Positions 22,042 to 29,086 of a stretch of 35,001 nt of DNA are shown here, one piece after another. The stretch lies in contig SYOX01000113.1 in NCBI GenBank assembly GCA_005804885.1, positions 1 to 35,001 on the forward strand, read 5' to 3'. Numbering within the stretch: position 1 is the first letter of the stretch; every line of letters begins with the position of its first letter. Under the pieces are notes generated by a model. The model had not been told where the DNA came from, ran no database searches, and was given only the letters and a program-made list of their open reading frames with translations. The position numbers and the translations under genes are program-made. This stretch comes from Pseudomonadota bacterium (GTDB lineage Bacteria > Myxococcota_A > Bradymonadia > Bradymonadales > GCA-2716585).

Positions 22042-23676
22042 TCAAAGCGATTGGCGCTCCAGCAGGAGGTGCTCGGTCCCCCAGCGGCGCTCTGCGGCCA
22101 GGGAGCGCAGGTGTGCGCCGGGCTTGAGGGGGACGCGGGCCATGGCCCTCTCGGAGAGCGCCAGGATGGTCAGGGCGGGGTTGACGCCGAGGTTGACCGG
22201 GATGACGGAGCCGTCGCAGACGGTCAGGCCGGGGTGCCCGAAGAGCTGGTGATCGGGGCCGACGACGCCAAGGTCGGGCGCGGGGCCGATCGAGCAGCCG
22301 CCGAGGATGTGGGCGGTCGTGGGGGCGTTGAGGAGGACCTCGGGGGCGCTGCTCAGGGGCGTGGCGTCGAGGCGCGCGGCGAGCTTGCGGGCGAAGTCGT
22401 GGGCGATGGGGATCCAGGTGGCGGGCGGGGCGCCGTCGGCTTCAGAGCGCAGGGTGAGGGGGAAGGGCGGCAGGAGGCGTCGGCGCAGGCGCAGGCGGAG
22501 CCTGGAGTCGAGATCCTGCATGACGACGAGGAAGGCGGACTGTCGGGCGAAGCCGGCGGGCCAGAGGGCGCGCAGGGAGGCCACGGGTGATCGGGCCAGC
22601 GCGGCCAGGAGGCGCAGGGGTCGCGGCCAGGGGTGATCGCCGTCGATCATGAGGGTGGCCAGGGCGGCGACGGAGTCGGAGCCGGCGGGGTAGCGGTCGA
22701 TCTGGACCTGGGTGTGGGGGTCGGGGAAGACGCTGCTGGAGGCGGCCAGGCCGCGGGAGTGGTCGGCCAGGGGGTCGCGGCAGCGGACGACGACGACGGC
22801 CTCGCTGTTGGTGCGGACCTGCTGGCCGAGGGCGGGGGAGAGATCGGGGAGGTCGCCGCGCCGGCGAGCGTCCAGGAGCAGGCGCAGGGTGCCCATGACG
22901 CCGGCGGCCAGGACGACCTGGGGGGCGGTGAAGGTCCGTCGGCGAGGTCGCCAGCCCTCGGCGGCGCGGGTGTGGACGGCGAAGCCGCCTTGGGGCAGGG
23001 GGACGATGCGCTCGACGCGGGTGTTGGGGTGGATCTCGCAGCCGAGGCGCTCGGCGAGGTGGAGGTAGTTTCGGTCGAGGGTGTTCTTGGCGCCGACGCG
23101 GCAGCCGAGGAAGCAGCCGCCGCAGGCGGTGCAGCCGGCGCGCTCGGGGCCTTCGCCGTCGAAGTAGGGATCGGGGGCGGGCAGGCCGGGGGGGCCGAAG
23201 AAGACGGCGACGGGGCTGGGGTTGAAGGTGTCGGCGCGGCCGTACTCGGCGGCGGTCTGGCGCAGGTGCTCGTCCATGGGGGTGAGGTGGGGGTTGAGGC
23301 AGACGCCCATCATGCGGCGGGCGAGGTCGAAGTAGGGCTTGAGGGCGTCGCCGCCGAGGGCCTGGATGGGTGGGGACTGGAAGAAGGAGTCGAGGGGCTC
23401 ATAGAGGGTGTTGCCGTAGATGAGGCTGCCGCCGCCGACGCCGACGCCGGACAGGACCAGGGCGTGGCGCAGCATGTGGATCTGGAGGGGGCCGTAGCAG
23501 CCGAGGCGGGGCGCCCAGAGGGTGCGTCGGGTCTGCCAGCTCGTGGTGGGGAAGTCGTCGAGGGTCCAGCGCCGGCCGGCCTCCAGGACCTTGACCCTGT
23601 AGCCCTTCTGGCTCAGGCGCAGCGCGGCGACGGAGCCGCCGAAGCCGCTTCCGATGACGATGTAATCGCAGTCCAA
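22042..23676 (-). CDS. GMC-family FAD oxidoreductase, cholesterol-oxidase-like, with CxxCxxCxxxC cluster
   Basis: A 544-residue flavoenzyme. Residues 4-32 are the FAD-binding dinucleotide fold (YIVIGSGFGGSVAALRLSQK, then VKVLEAG); GVGVGGGSLIYGN near 80 is the second GMC signature; the C-terminal HILGGCSIG and VCDGSVIPVNLGVNPALTI are the typical GMC ending with catalytic-site residues. It most resembles the bacterial cholesterol-oxidase-like branch, which oxidises sterols or other hydrophobic alcohols. Residues about 180-190 read CTACGGCFLGC, a ferredoxin-like CxxCxxCxxxC, followed by GAKNTLDRNYLHLAE. The start is TTG at 23676, chosen because GGAGG lies six bases upstream and the FAD motif begins at once. 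No signal peptide is seen. It stands alone, with a repeat element directly upstream. The substrate is inferred from family only. Confidence 0.9.
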   Translation of the reverse strand: MDCDYIVIGSGFGGSVAALRLSQKGYRVKVLEAGRRWTLDDFPTTSWQTRRTLWAPRLGCYGPLQIHMLRHALVLSGVGVGGGSLIYGNTLYEPLDSFFQSPPIQALGGDALKPYFDLARRMMGVCLNPHLTPMDEHLRQTAAEYGRADTFNPSPVAVFFGPPGLPAPDPYFDGEGPERAGCTACGGCFLGCRVGAKNTLDRNYLHLAERLGCEIHPNTRVERIVPLPQGGFAVHTRAAEGWRPRRRTFTAPQVVLAAGVMGTLRLLLDARRRGDLPDLSPALGQQVRTNSEAVVVVRCRDPLADHSRGLAASSSVFPDPHTQVQIDRYPAGSDSVAALATLMIDGDHPWPRPLRLLAALARSPVASLRALWPAGFARQSAFLVVMQDLDSRLRLRLRRRLLPPFPLTLRSEADGAPPATWIPIAHDFARKLAARLDATPLSSAPEVLLNAPTTAHILGGCSIGPAPDLGVVGPDHQLFGHPGLTVCDGSVIPVNLGVNPALTILALSERAMARVPLKPGAHLRSLAAERRWGTEHLLLERQSL

Positions 23677-24257
23677 GGGGCACCTCCGGGTCAGCGGTCA
23701 AGGTACGCCAAAGCGGTCGGCGCGCAAAGCCCGTCTGGGAGGGGCGCCAAGGGAGAGCCGAGATCGTCGAGAGAACCCCAGGCTCGCGCCTGGAGCTACA
23801 GGTTGTCCAGGGACGCCCCTGCGGGGCTGGCGACGGAGTGTCGGCGTTCGTGGGGCGTGTCCATCGTGTTGATCTCACAGGAGAAGTTCAGGGGCAGGGA
23901 GGCAGACATCGCGCGGTCCTGAGAGGGTCTGTCGCCTGAAGGTTGACGGCCCGTCGTCAGCCCCGCAGGGGCGTCCCTGGACAAATTGTAGCCCCAGGCG
24001 CGAGGGGGGACCGGCAACGTGCGGATCGCACCATCGAAGTCGACTCCCCGATCTCGACGTGACCGTCATCGAAGTCGATTCGCCGACCCGCCGTGTCCGT
24101 CAACGAAGTCGACTCGCCGATCCCGACGTGTGCGTCAACGAAGTCGACTCGCCGATCTCGGCCTTGCAGGATGAAGGCGGCATAGGCAAGCTGTCTGTTG
24201 TGAAGGATCGCGCTGTGTGGGCCAAAGATGCAGGTTGGCATCCCGACGAGGACGGCA
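23677..24257. other. Intergenic region with composite repeat element
   Basis: These 581 bases contain no supportable gene. The first 85 should hold the GMC promoter, but no clear box is visible. The composite repeat element fills 23766-24161. The last 95 bases are noticeably less GC-rich and lead into the toxin-antitoxin-like pair. Confidence 0.65.
23766..24161. repeat. Composite repeat element, copy B
   Basis: The left arm (AGGTTGTCCAGGGACGCC, 23801-23818, then CCTGCGGGGCTGGCGA) is inverted at right (AGCCCCGCAGGGGCGTCC, then CTGGACAAATTGTAG, to about 23990). The centre carries TCACAGGAGAAGTTCAGGGG and GCAGACATCGCGCGGTC, nearly identical to copy C. On the right are inverted 35-bp units at 24045-24079, 24080-24113 (34 bases) and 24114-24148, plus a partial unit. 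The left array is reduced to a trace (AGATCGTCGA at 23761). Confidence 0.85.
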
Positions 24258-24473
24258 ATGAGCTCTCCACCCAAACCTCAAGTCTCCCTCCATGACAGCC
24301 AGGGTCAGGCCTTGTCGGCTGAAGAGATCGCGTGGCGCCAGGAGTATCTCGCCGCGCTGACTCCCGAAGCCATTGCGGCCATGAAGCGCCCGGCCAAGGG
24401 TGATGTCGAGGCCAGACTCAGGGCGCACATCGAGCGCCTGGAGGCTGAGGCCGAGCAAGCCCAAAGCGCGTGA
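24258..24473 (+). CDS. Small helical protein, possible antitoxin partner
   Basis: A 71-residue acidic, Ala-rich protein I do not recognise. The first part (MSSPPKPQVSLHDSQGQALS) looks unstructured; residues about 20-70 are predicted helical (EEIAWRQEYLAAL, DVEARLRAHIERLEAEAEQA) with coiled-coil character. No DNA-binding motif is obvious. The start at 24258 has GACGAGG just upstream. Its TGA overlaps the GTG start of the next gene (GTGA at 24470-24473), the arrangement expected of an antitoxin-toxin pair, and the size fits. Lower GC around it hints at acquisition. The function is inferred from layout only. Confidence 0.6.
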   Translation: MSSPPKPQVSLHDSQGQALSAEEIAWRQEYLAALTPEAIAAMKRPAKGDVEARLRAHIERLEAEAEQAQSA

Positions 24474-24763
24474 CGGTCCACCGCCTGCACCACAGCGAGG
24501 CCTTCGAGATCGCGCTCGACCTGCTGATCGATGCGGGGCGCATGACGTTGCTGAGGGCTCAATCGCTCGAAGATGCCCTGGCTGATCTCAAGAAGAACCC
24601 CCTGAACCATGACGGGACGCTGGGCGGCGATGCGCTGGCTCCCCATTGGATCAAGATCTGCCGCGCCACAGGCGGCGTGGACACAGGCTTGCGTGTGGTC
24701 TACCTGCTTCACGAGGACGGCTCGGTCTACCTGGACGATCTGTCCCTGGTGGATCCGAGATAG
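24470..24763 (+). CDS. Small protein, possible RelE/ParE-like toxin
   Basis: A 97-residue protein starting at GTG 24470, overlapping the stop of the preceding gene by four bases. The order helix-helix-beta sheet, with LDLLIDAGRMTLLRAQSLED, LADLKKNP, HWIKICRATG and the closing strands GLRVVYLLHEDGSVYLDDLS, resembles the compact RelE/ParE fold (length 85-110), in which such proteins cleave ribosome-bound mRNA or poison gyrase. Catalytic residues vary in that superfamily and I cannot point to a certain set here. With its overlapping partner this looks like a type II module sitting just downstream of a repeat array. A non-toxin role is possible. Confidence 0.55.
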   Translation: MTVHRLHHSEAFEIALDLLIDAGRMTLLRAQSLEDALADLKKNPLNHDGTLGGDALAPHWIKICRATGGVDTGLRVVYLLHEDGSVYLDDLSLVDPR

Positions 24764-24993
24764 GTCATCGGGGCCTCCTGCGAGTTCCCCGATGTGATCG
24801 CCACGGAGGTCGCCGAGCGCATCCTGCGCACGCCCAGCGCTTCTGGGCGATCGGCTCGGGGCCGTGGTCGCTGTCCTTCACCGTCCCGCCCGAGCTGTCC
24901 AGGCGCGGTGTTGCCCTTCATGTTCGCGCCGATCCCGACGTGACCGTCATCGGATCGACGCGCCGCGCGCTCAGGGGTGCGGTGGTCCGGGGG

Positions 24994-25593
24994 TCAGCGG
25001 GGGGTCGAGAGCAGGGCGTTGACGGCGGCGGCGCCGGCGCGGATGGCGGGCTCGGGGTCGATGGCGGCGGGGTCGATGAGGGCCTGGGTGGCCAGGCCGA
25101 TGACGATCCCGACGATGAGGGCGGCGACGGCGTCGGCGTCGGCGTCGGCGAAGACGCCGAGGGCCTGGCCTTCGCGGATGAGGCAGACGGACTGGGCGCG
25201 GTAGCGCCGGAAGAGCTGGACGTTGACGGCCTCGATGCCGGGGTGTGCCGAGAGGCGGCCCCAGAAGGAGAGCAGGATGCGGCCGGCGTCGGTGTGGGCG
25301 ACGAAGCCCTGGACGTTGGCCCTCAGCACCGCCTCGACCTTCTGCTGGGGGGTGAGGCTGGCGCGGACCATGAGGTCGGTGGCGGCGTCGATCTCGGCGA
25401 TGGCGCTGTCCAGGACGGCGATGACGATCTCGTCCTTGTTCTTGAAGTGGTAGGTGATGACGCCGCGCGAGAAGTCCAGGGCGTCCTCGATGGCGCCGAT
25501 GGTCATGGCCTCCAGGCCCCGCTCGGCGACGATCCGGCGGGCGGCGGCGATGATCTGGGCGCGGCGGAGCGCTCGAAGCGGCGATGGGCTCAT
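24994..25593 (-). CDS. TetR-family transcriptional regulator
   Basis: A 199-residue regulator. Residues 10-55 are the TetR helix-turn-helix (RRAQIIAAARRIVAERGLEA, then TIGAIEDALDFSRGVITYHF, then KNKDEI); the rest is the all-helical ligand-binding and dimer domain. It probably represses its own operon until a hydrophobic ligand binds. The ATG at 25593 overlaps the stop of the FAD oxidoreductase gene (ATGA at 25590-25593), so it is translated from the same message; no separate ribosome site is seen. The longer frame to 26142 is a shadow. Two palindromes in the promoter region of this operon (27397-27426) are its likely operators. The ligand is unknown; the neighbouring enzyme suggests a polyene, retinoid or lipid. 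Confidence 0.92.
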   Translation of the reverse strand: MSPSPLRALRRAQIIAAARRIVAERGLEAMTIGAIEDALDFSRGVITYHFKNKDEIVIAVLDSAIAEIDAATDLMVRASLTPQQKVEAVLRANVQGFVAHTDAGRILLSFWGRLSAHPGIEAVNVQLFRRYRAQSVCLIREGQALGVFADADADAVAALIVGIVIGLATQALIDPAAIDPEPAIRAGAAAVNALLSTPR

Positions 25594-27317
25594 GGGGTGG
25601 CGCAGGCCGCTGCCGAGGCGGTCGCCGGGGTGGTCGCCGGAGGGATCGCCGAAGGGATCGATGGGGCGTCTTCGTCGGCGCTCGACGAGTCGGGCCGAGG
25701 CTTCATCCGGCGGCGCAGCCTCTGCGGCCACGCCGACGTGTCCTCGCTCGGCAGCACCTCCAGCGCGCCTCCCTTCTGCCGAAGCACCTCGCCCATGCGG
25801 CAGCGCAGGATCTGGCGGGCGGCCTCGACGCCCGAGATCGAGGCCCCGGCCACGCCGTGCCCCATGGTGCTGGCGCCGACGGCGTAGAGGCCCTCGAAGG
25901 GCGTCTTGACCTGGAAGCCGAAGGGGCCGACCTGCGAGAGCGTCTTGTCGGTGCCGTAGAGCGAGCCGCGCGTGGCCCCGGCGTAGAATTCGTTGGACAG
26001 CGGCGTGGCCAGCTCCGCGAAGGTGAGGCGGTCGGAGAGGCCAGGGACGTGGCGCTCCAGGCCCCGGAGCATCTTGTCCTTGAGGCGAGACTTGAGCGCC
26101 TCGTAGTCGGGGCCGCGCGCGCCCTGGGGCGCGTGGGCCCACTTGGAGAAGGCGTCATAGCCGACGAAGCAGAAGGCCTCCAGGGTGTGGTGGCCCTTGT
26201 GCATCTTGGAGGGGTCCTTGAGGGTGGTGACGGTCAGGAACTGGGCCGAGGGGCTGGCGGCCTCGAAGATCTGCCCCTTGATCCCGTCGCGGTAGATGGC
26301 GTCGACGTCGGCGTGGTCGTAGAGCCAGTAGTTGCCCGAGTCCAGGCCGTGCTCGCCGCGCAGATCCACGTCGGTGGCCATGAAGAGGCTCAGGGCGGTG
26401 ACCGAGTAGCGCATCCGGTCAAGCTGCCAGCGCATCAGGGGGCTGAGCTGGTCGCGGCCGATGAGCCGACCGTAGGTCACCTCCGGGTCGGCGTTGCTGA
26501 TCACGACCCCGGCGCGCACCTCGGTCCCGTCGGCCAGGCGCACGCCGACGGCCCTGCGCCCCTCCAGCAGGATCTTCGACACGGAGGTGCTCAGGCGGAT
26601 CTCGCCGCCGGCCCGCTTGAGCGCGCGGATGCAGGCCCTGGGGATGGCGTAGCCGCCGCCGAGCGGGTAGTAGCCGCCGTTGAAGTAGTGGTTGATGATC
26701 GAGGCGTGCACCGGGGCCGAGACCTTCGAGGGCGGCAGCCCGTGGTCGCCCGACTGCGCCGAGAGGATGGCCTTGAGCAGCGGGTCCTTGATGTGGGCGT
26801 CGAGCATCGCGCCGGCCGTCCGCCACCCCCAGCGCGTCAGGTTCGGCGCCGTCCAGGGGAGCCGCGCCACGTCCCCGATCCCCTTGATCCGCGACAGCGC
26901 CATCAGCTCCGAGGCGAGCCCCTCGATGGCCGTCAGGTAGGCCTCGATCCCGGCGCGCTCGGCGGGGAAGCGCGCGGCGAGGCGCTCGGCCAGCCGGCCG
27001 CGCCCCTTGGGGATGTCGAAGCGCTCCTGCCCGATGCGGACGTGGTCAAAGCCCTCCGGGTTGAGCTCCAGGAAGGTCAGATCCTTCGTCAAGCCCAGCC
27101 CCTCATAGAGCCAGCGCATCATCCCGCCCTCTTGAAGCTCCCCGATGTAGTGGACCCCAGGGCTGAAGCGATAGCCGCCGAGCATGAACGAGTGGCAGTA
27201 GCCCCCCGGCACATAGTGCTGCTCGCAGACCAGCACCCGCTTGCCAGCCTGCGCCAGCGCCACGGCCGCCGTCAGCCCCCCAGGCCCCGATCCGATCACC
27301 ACGACATCCACGTCCAT
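25590..27317 (-). CDS. FAD-dependent phytoene-desaturase/retinol-saturase-like oxidoreductase
   Basis: A 575-residue flavoenzyme of the phytoene desaturase / carotenoid isomerase / all-trans-retinol saturase group. The N-terminus is the FAD dinucleotide fold (VVVIGSGPGGLTAAVALAQA, Gly9-x-Gly11-x-x-Gly14, then VLVCEQHYVPGG); GGYRFSPGVHYIGE follows, GGGYAIPRACIRALKRAGGE is the second family motif, and GLYAVGASTMGHGVAGASIS is the C-terminal FAD-contacting signature. Members isomerise, desaturate or saturate polyenes. The last about 60 residues are a low-complexity Pro/Ala/Arg tail. The start is ATG 27317, with AGGGGGT a few bases upstream; a GTG one codon earlier is possible. It is coupled to the TetR gene by ATGA. 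No other carotenoid gene is present, so the substrate may be a lipid rather than a carotenoid. Confidence 0.9.
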   Translation of the reverse strand: MDVDVVVIGSGPGGLTAAVALAQAGKRVLVCEQHYVPGGYCHSFMLGGYRFSPGVHYIGELQEGGMMRWLYEGLGLTKDLTFLELNPEGFDHVRIGQERFDIPKGRGRLAERLAARFPAERAGIEAYLTAIEGLASELMALSRIKGIGDVARLPWTAPNLTRWGWRTAGAMLDAHIKDPLLKAILSAQSGDHGLPPSKVSAPVHASIINHYFNGGYYPLGGGYAIPRACIRALKRAGGEIRLSTSVSKILLEGRRAVGVRLADGTEVRAGVVISNADPEVTYGRLIGRDQLSPLMRWQLDRMRYSVTALSLFMATDVDLRGEHGLDSGNYWLYDHADVDAIYRDGIKGQIFEAASPSAQFLTVTTLKDPSKMHKGHHTLEAFCFVGYDAFSKWAHAPQGARGPDYEALKSRLKDKMLRGLERHVPGLSDRLTFAELATPLSNEFYAGATRGSLYGTDKTLSQVGPFGFQVKTPFEGLYAVGASTMGHGVAGASISGVEAARQILRCRMGEVLRQKGGALEVLPSEDTSAWPQRLRRRMKPRPDSSSADEDAPSIPSAIPPATTPATASAAACATP

Positions 27318-27396
27318 CACGACCCCCTGGCCCTCGCGCCGCCCTCGACCTCCGCGGCCCCGGCGGGCCGCCCCCTGTTCGATCCCCGCAATTTAT

Positions 27397-27426
27397 AACG
27401 GTCGTTCTAAAAACGCAACGATCGTT
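27397..27426. promoter_or_regulatory. Paired palindromic operators, probable TetR-family sites
   Basis: AACGGTCGTT (27397-27406) and the perfect palindrome AACGATCGTT (27417-27426) have centres exactly 20 bases, about two helical turns, apart. They sit in an AT-rich island between the divergent oxidoreductase-tetR operon and the MATE gene. AACGnTCGTT-type dyads are common TetR-family operators, so the TetR encoded at 24994-25593 is the obvious candidate. Confidence 0.6.
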
Positions 27427-27433
27427 TCAATCG

Positions 27434-27462
27434 TTGACGTCCGCGCCCCGCTGCGATCAAAT
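27434..27462 (+). promoter_or_regulatory. Predicted promoter of the MATE gene
   Basis: TTGACG (27434-27439) and TCAAAT (27457-27462) are separated by 17 bases and lie 58 bases before the MATE start. The match is five of six and four of six. The paired operators end 7 bases before the -35. Confidence 0.45.
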
Positions 27463-27519
27463 GCCCTCGCCTCGCCCGCGCCGATCGCGCGCAACCCAAG
27501 CCCCAACGGAGCCCCCTTG

Positions 27520-28890
27520 ATGACCCAGCCGCCGCCGCCGCCGCCGCGCTCCGTGATGCGCCGCCTGCTCGCTCTGGCCACGCCGATCATCGGCCTGAAC
27601 GTCCTGAACGTCCTTGCGCTGGCGGTGGACACGGCGATGTGCGGCCGGCTGCCGGAGGCGGAGCAGGCGCTGACGGCGCTGGGCTTCGCCACCCAGGTCA
27701 TCTTCCTGCTGATGGTGGCCATGATCGGCCTGACCGTGGGCACGGTGGCGCTGGTGGCCCGCGCCTTCGGCGCCGGGATGCTCGATCGCGTCAACCACAT
27801 CCTGCACCAGTCCACCCTGCTGACCGTCCTGGTCAGCCTCGTCGTGGCGCTGGTCGGCAACCTCTTCGCCCCCCAGATCATCTCGGGCCTCGGGGCCTCC
27901 GACGAGGTCGTGGCGGTGAGCCTCGATTACCTCCGGCCGCTGCTGACCGGCACGGTCTTCAACTACCTGCTCCTCCTGTACGCCGCCGTGATGCGCGGCG
28001 TCGGCAACACGCGCCTCCCCTTCATGATCGCCGTGGTGACCAACATCTTGAATTTCTTGTTCAATTACGGGCTGATCCTGGGCAACTGGGGGATGCCAGC
28101 GCTCGGCGTGCAGGGGGCGGCGCTGGGCACGGTCCTGTCTCAGATGATCGGCGTGGCGGCCTACTTCTTCCTCCTGTCCCGAGGCCAGGTCAAGGGCCTG
28201 CGCTTGCCGCTCAAGCTCGCCCCCATCGACCGTGAGCTGGCCGGGACGCTCTTGCGCATCGGCGCCCCCGCGGCGCTGGACATGGTGATCCTCAACGCGG
28301 CCTTCCTGTCCATCGTCGGGATGCTCGGCCGCCTCGACGAGGTCTCCGTGGCGGCCCACGGCATCGGGCTGCGCATCCAGGGGCTGGCCTTCGTCCCTGG
28401 GATGAGCATCTCGCAGGCCACCGGGGCGATGGTCGGCCAGGCCCTCGGGGCCGGCGACGCCGCGCAGGCCCGCAAGGTGGTGCGCGCCTCGGTCGTCCTG
28501 TGCACCGGCGTCATGACGGCGCTGGCCGTCGCCATCGTGCTGCTGGCACAGCCCATCGTCGGGATCTTCGACGTCGCCCCCGGCACGCCGCTGGAGGCTT
28601 TTTCGGTCCTGTGGATCGAGCTGCTCGGCTACGGCATGCCCATCATGGGGGTCTACATCCCCTTCGTCGGGATGCTCCAGGGCGCGGGGCAGACCCGGAC
28701 GAGCCTCCAGATCAACGCCGCCACCACGTTGCTGGCCCAGATCCCCTTGAGCGCCATCCTGGGCTTCGCCCTCGGGTGGGGGGTCTTCGGCGTCTGGCTC
28801 GCCTTCCCGGCCTCCTTCGTGCTCAAGGCGGCCTGCGGCGTCGCCGTCTACAAGCGCGACCGCTGGGCCGTCACGGGCGCAAAGGCCTGA
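27520..28890 (+). CDS. MATE-family multidrug/metabolite exporter
   Basis: A 456-residue inner-membrane protein with about 12 hydrophobic helices in two similar halves, as in MATE cation/drug antiporters. Family segments are ALATPIIGLNVLNVLALAVD in helix 1, VMRGVGNTRLPFMIAVVTN mid-protein, the repeat-half start LAGTLLRIGAPAALDMVILN, and GMLQGAGQTRTSLQINAATT. It exports organic compounds using a proton or sodium gradient. The start at 27520 follows a GGAG eight bases upstream; the frame from 27241 includes untranslated leader. It is divergent from the polyene-type oxidoreductase and tetR across the paired operators, so it may export the same compound that the enzyme acts on or that the regulator senses. 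A hairpin plus T-run follows at 28950. The substrate is unknown. Confidence 0.92.
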   Translation: MTQPPPPPPRSVMRRLLALATPIIGLNVLNVLALAVDTAMCGRLPEAEQALTALGFATQVIFLLMVAMIGLTVGTVALVARAFGAGMLDRVNHILHQSTLLTVLVSLVVALVGNLFAPQIISGLGASDEVVAVSLDYLRPLLTGTVFNYLLLLYAAVMRGVGNTRLPFMIAVVTNILNFLFNYGLILGNWGMPALGVQGAALGTVLSQMIGVAAYFFLLSRGQVKGLRLPLKLAPIDRELAGTLLRIGAPAALDMVILNAAFLSIVGMLGRLDEVSVAAHGIGLRIQGLAFVPGMSISQATGAMVGQALGAGDAAQARKVVRASVVLCTGVMTALAVAIVLLAQPIVGIFDVAPGTPLEAFSVLWIELLGYGMPIMGVYIPFVGMLQGAGQTRTSLQINAATTLLAQIPLSAILGFALGWGVFGVWLAFPASFVLKAACGVAVYKRDRWAVTGAKA

Positions 28891-28922
28891 TTCTCTGGAT
28901 GAAGATCGCTGGGCGGGCATGA

Positions 28923-29054
28923 GCCGGGGGCTTCGCCCCCAGACCCCCACCAGGGGCGAGCCGCCCCTGGACCCCTTTTTTGCCCGGCGCAACGTCGGAC
29001 AAAGGAGGGGTCCAGGGGCAGATTGCCCCTGGCGGGGTGAGGGGCGGAGCCCCG
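28923..29054. repeat. Large imperfect inverted repeat between MATE and kelch genes
   Basis: The left half has GGGGGCTTCGCCCCC, then CCAGGGGC..GCCCCTGG and ACCCCTTTTTTT. The right half mirrors it: AGGAGGGGTCCAGGGGC, GCCCCTGGCGGGG, then GGGGCGGAGCCCC. Each half holds its own hairpins. The arms enclose about 20 bases (28982-29002) with CCGGCGCAACGTCGG. It could stop transcription from both convergent genes. Confidence 0.75.
28950..28981 (+). terminator. Intrinsic terminator after the MATE gene
   Basis: CCAGGGGC (28950-28957) pairs with GCCCCTGG (28963-28970) around a 5-base loop, followed by ACCCC and a run of seven T (28975-28981). This is the clearest intrinsic terminator in the window, 60 bases after the MATE stop. 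It is also part of a larger inverted repeat. Confidence 0.7.
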
Positions 29055-29086
29055 ATCATGAATGCCCGGCGCTCCTCACCAGGAGA

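Noticed and set aside
19760..22045. A 761-codon minus-strand open frame
   Set aside because: It is antisense to speA and then overlaps the DHS-like gene out of frame; the two supported genes explain the DNA.
24764..24993. Possible decayed gene fragment between the toxin-like gene and tetR
   Set aside because: Short stretches look protein-like (EFPDVIATEVAERIL in one frame, SLSFTVPPELSRRGVALHV in another), but no continuous frame or recognisable family supports it; a 35-bp-unit fragment also lies here near 24930.
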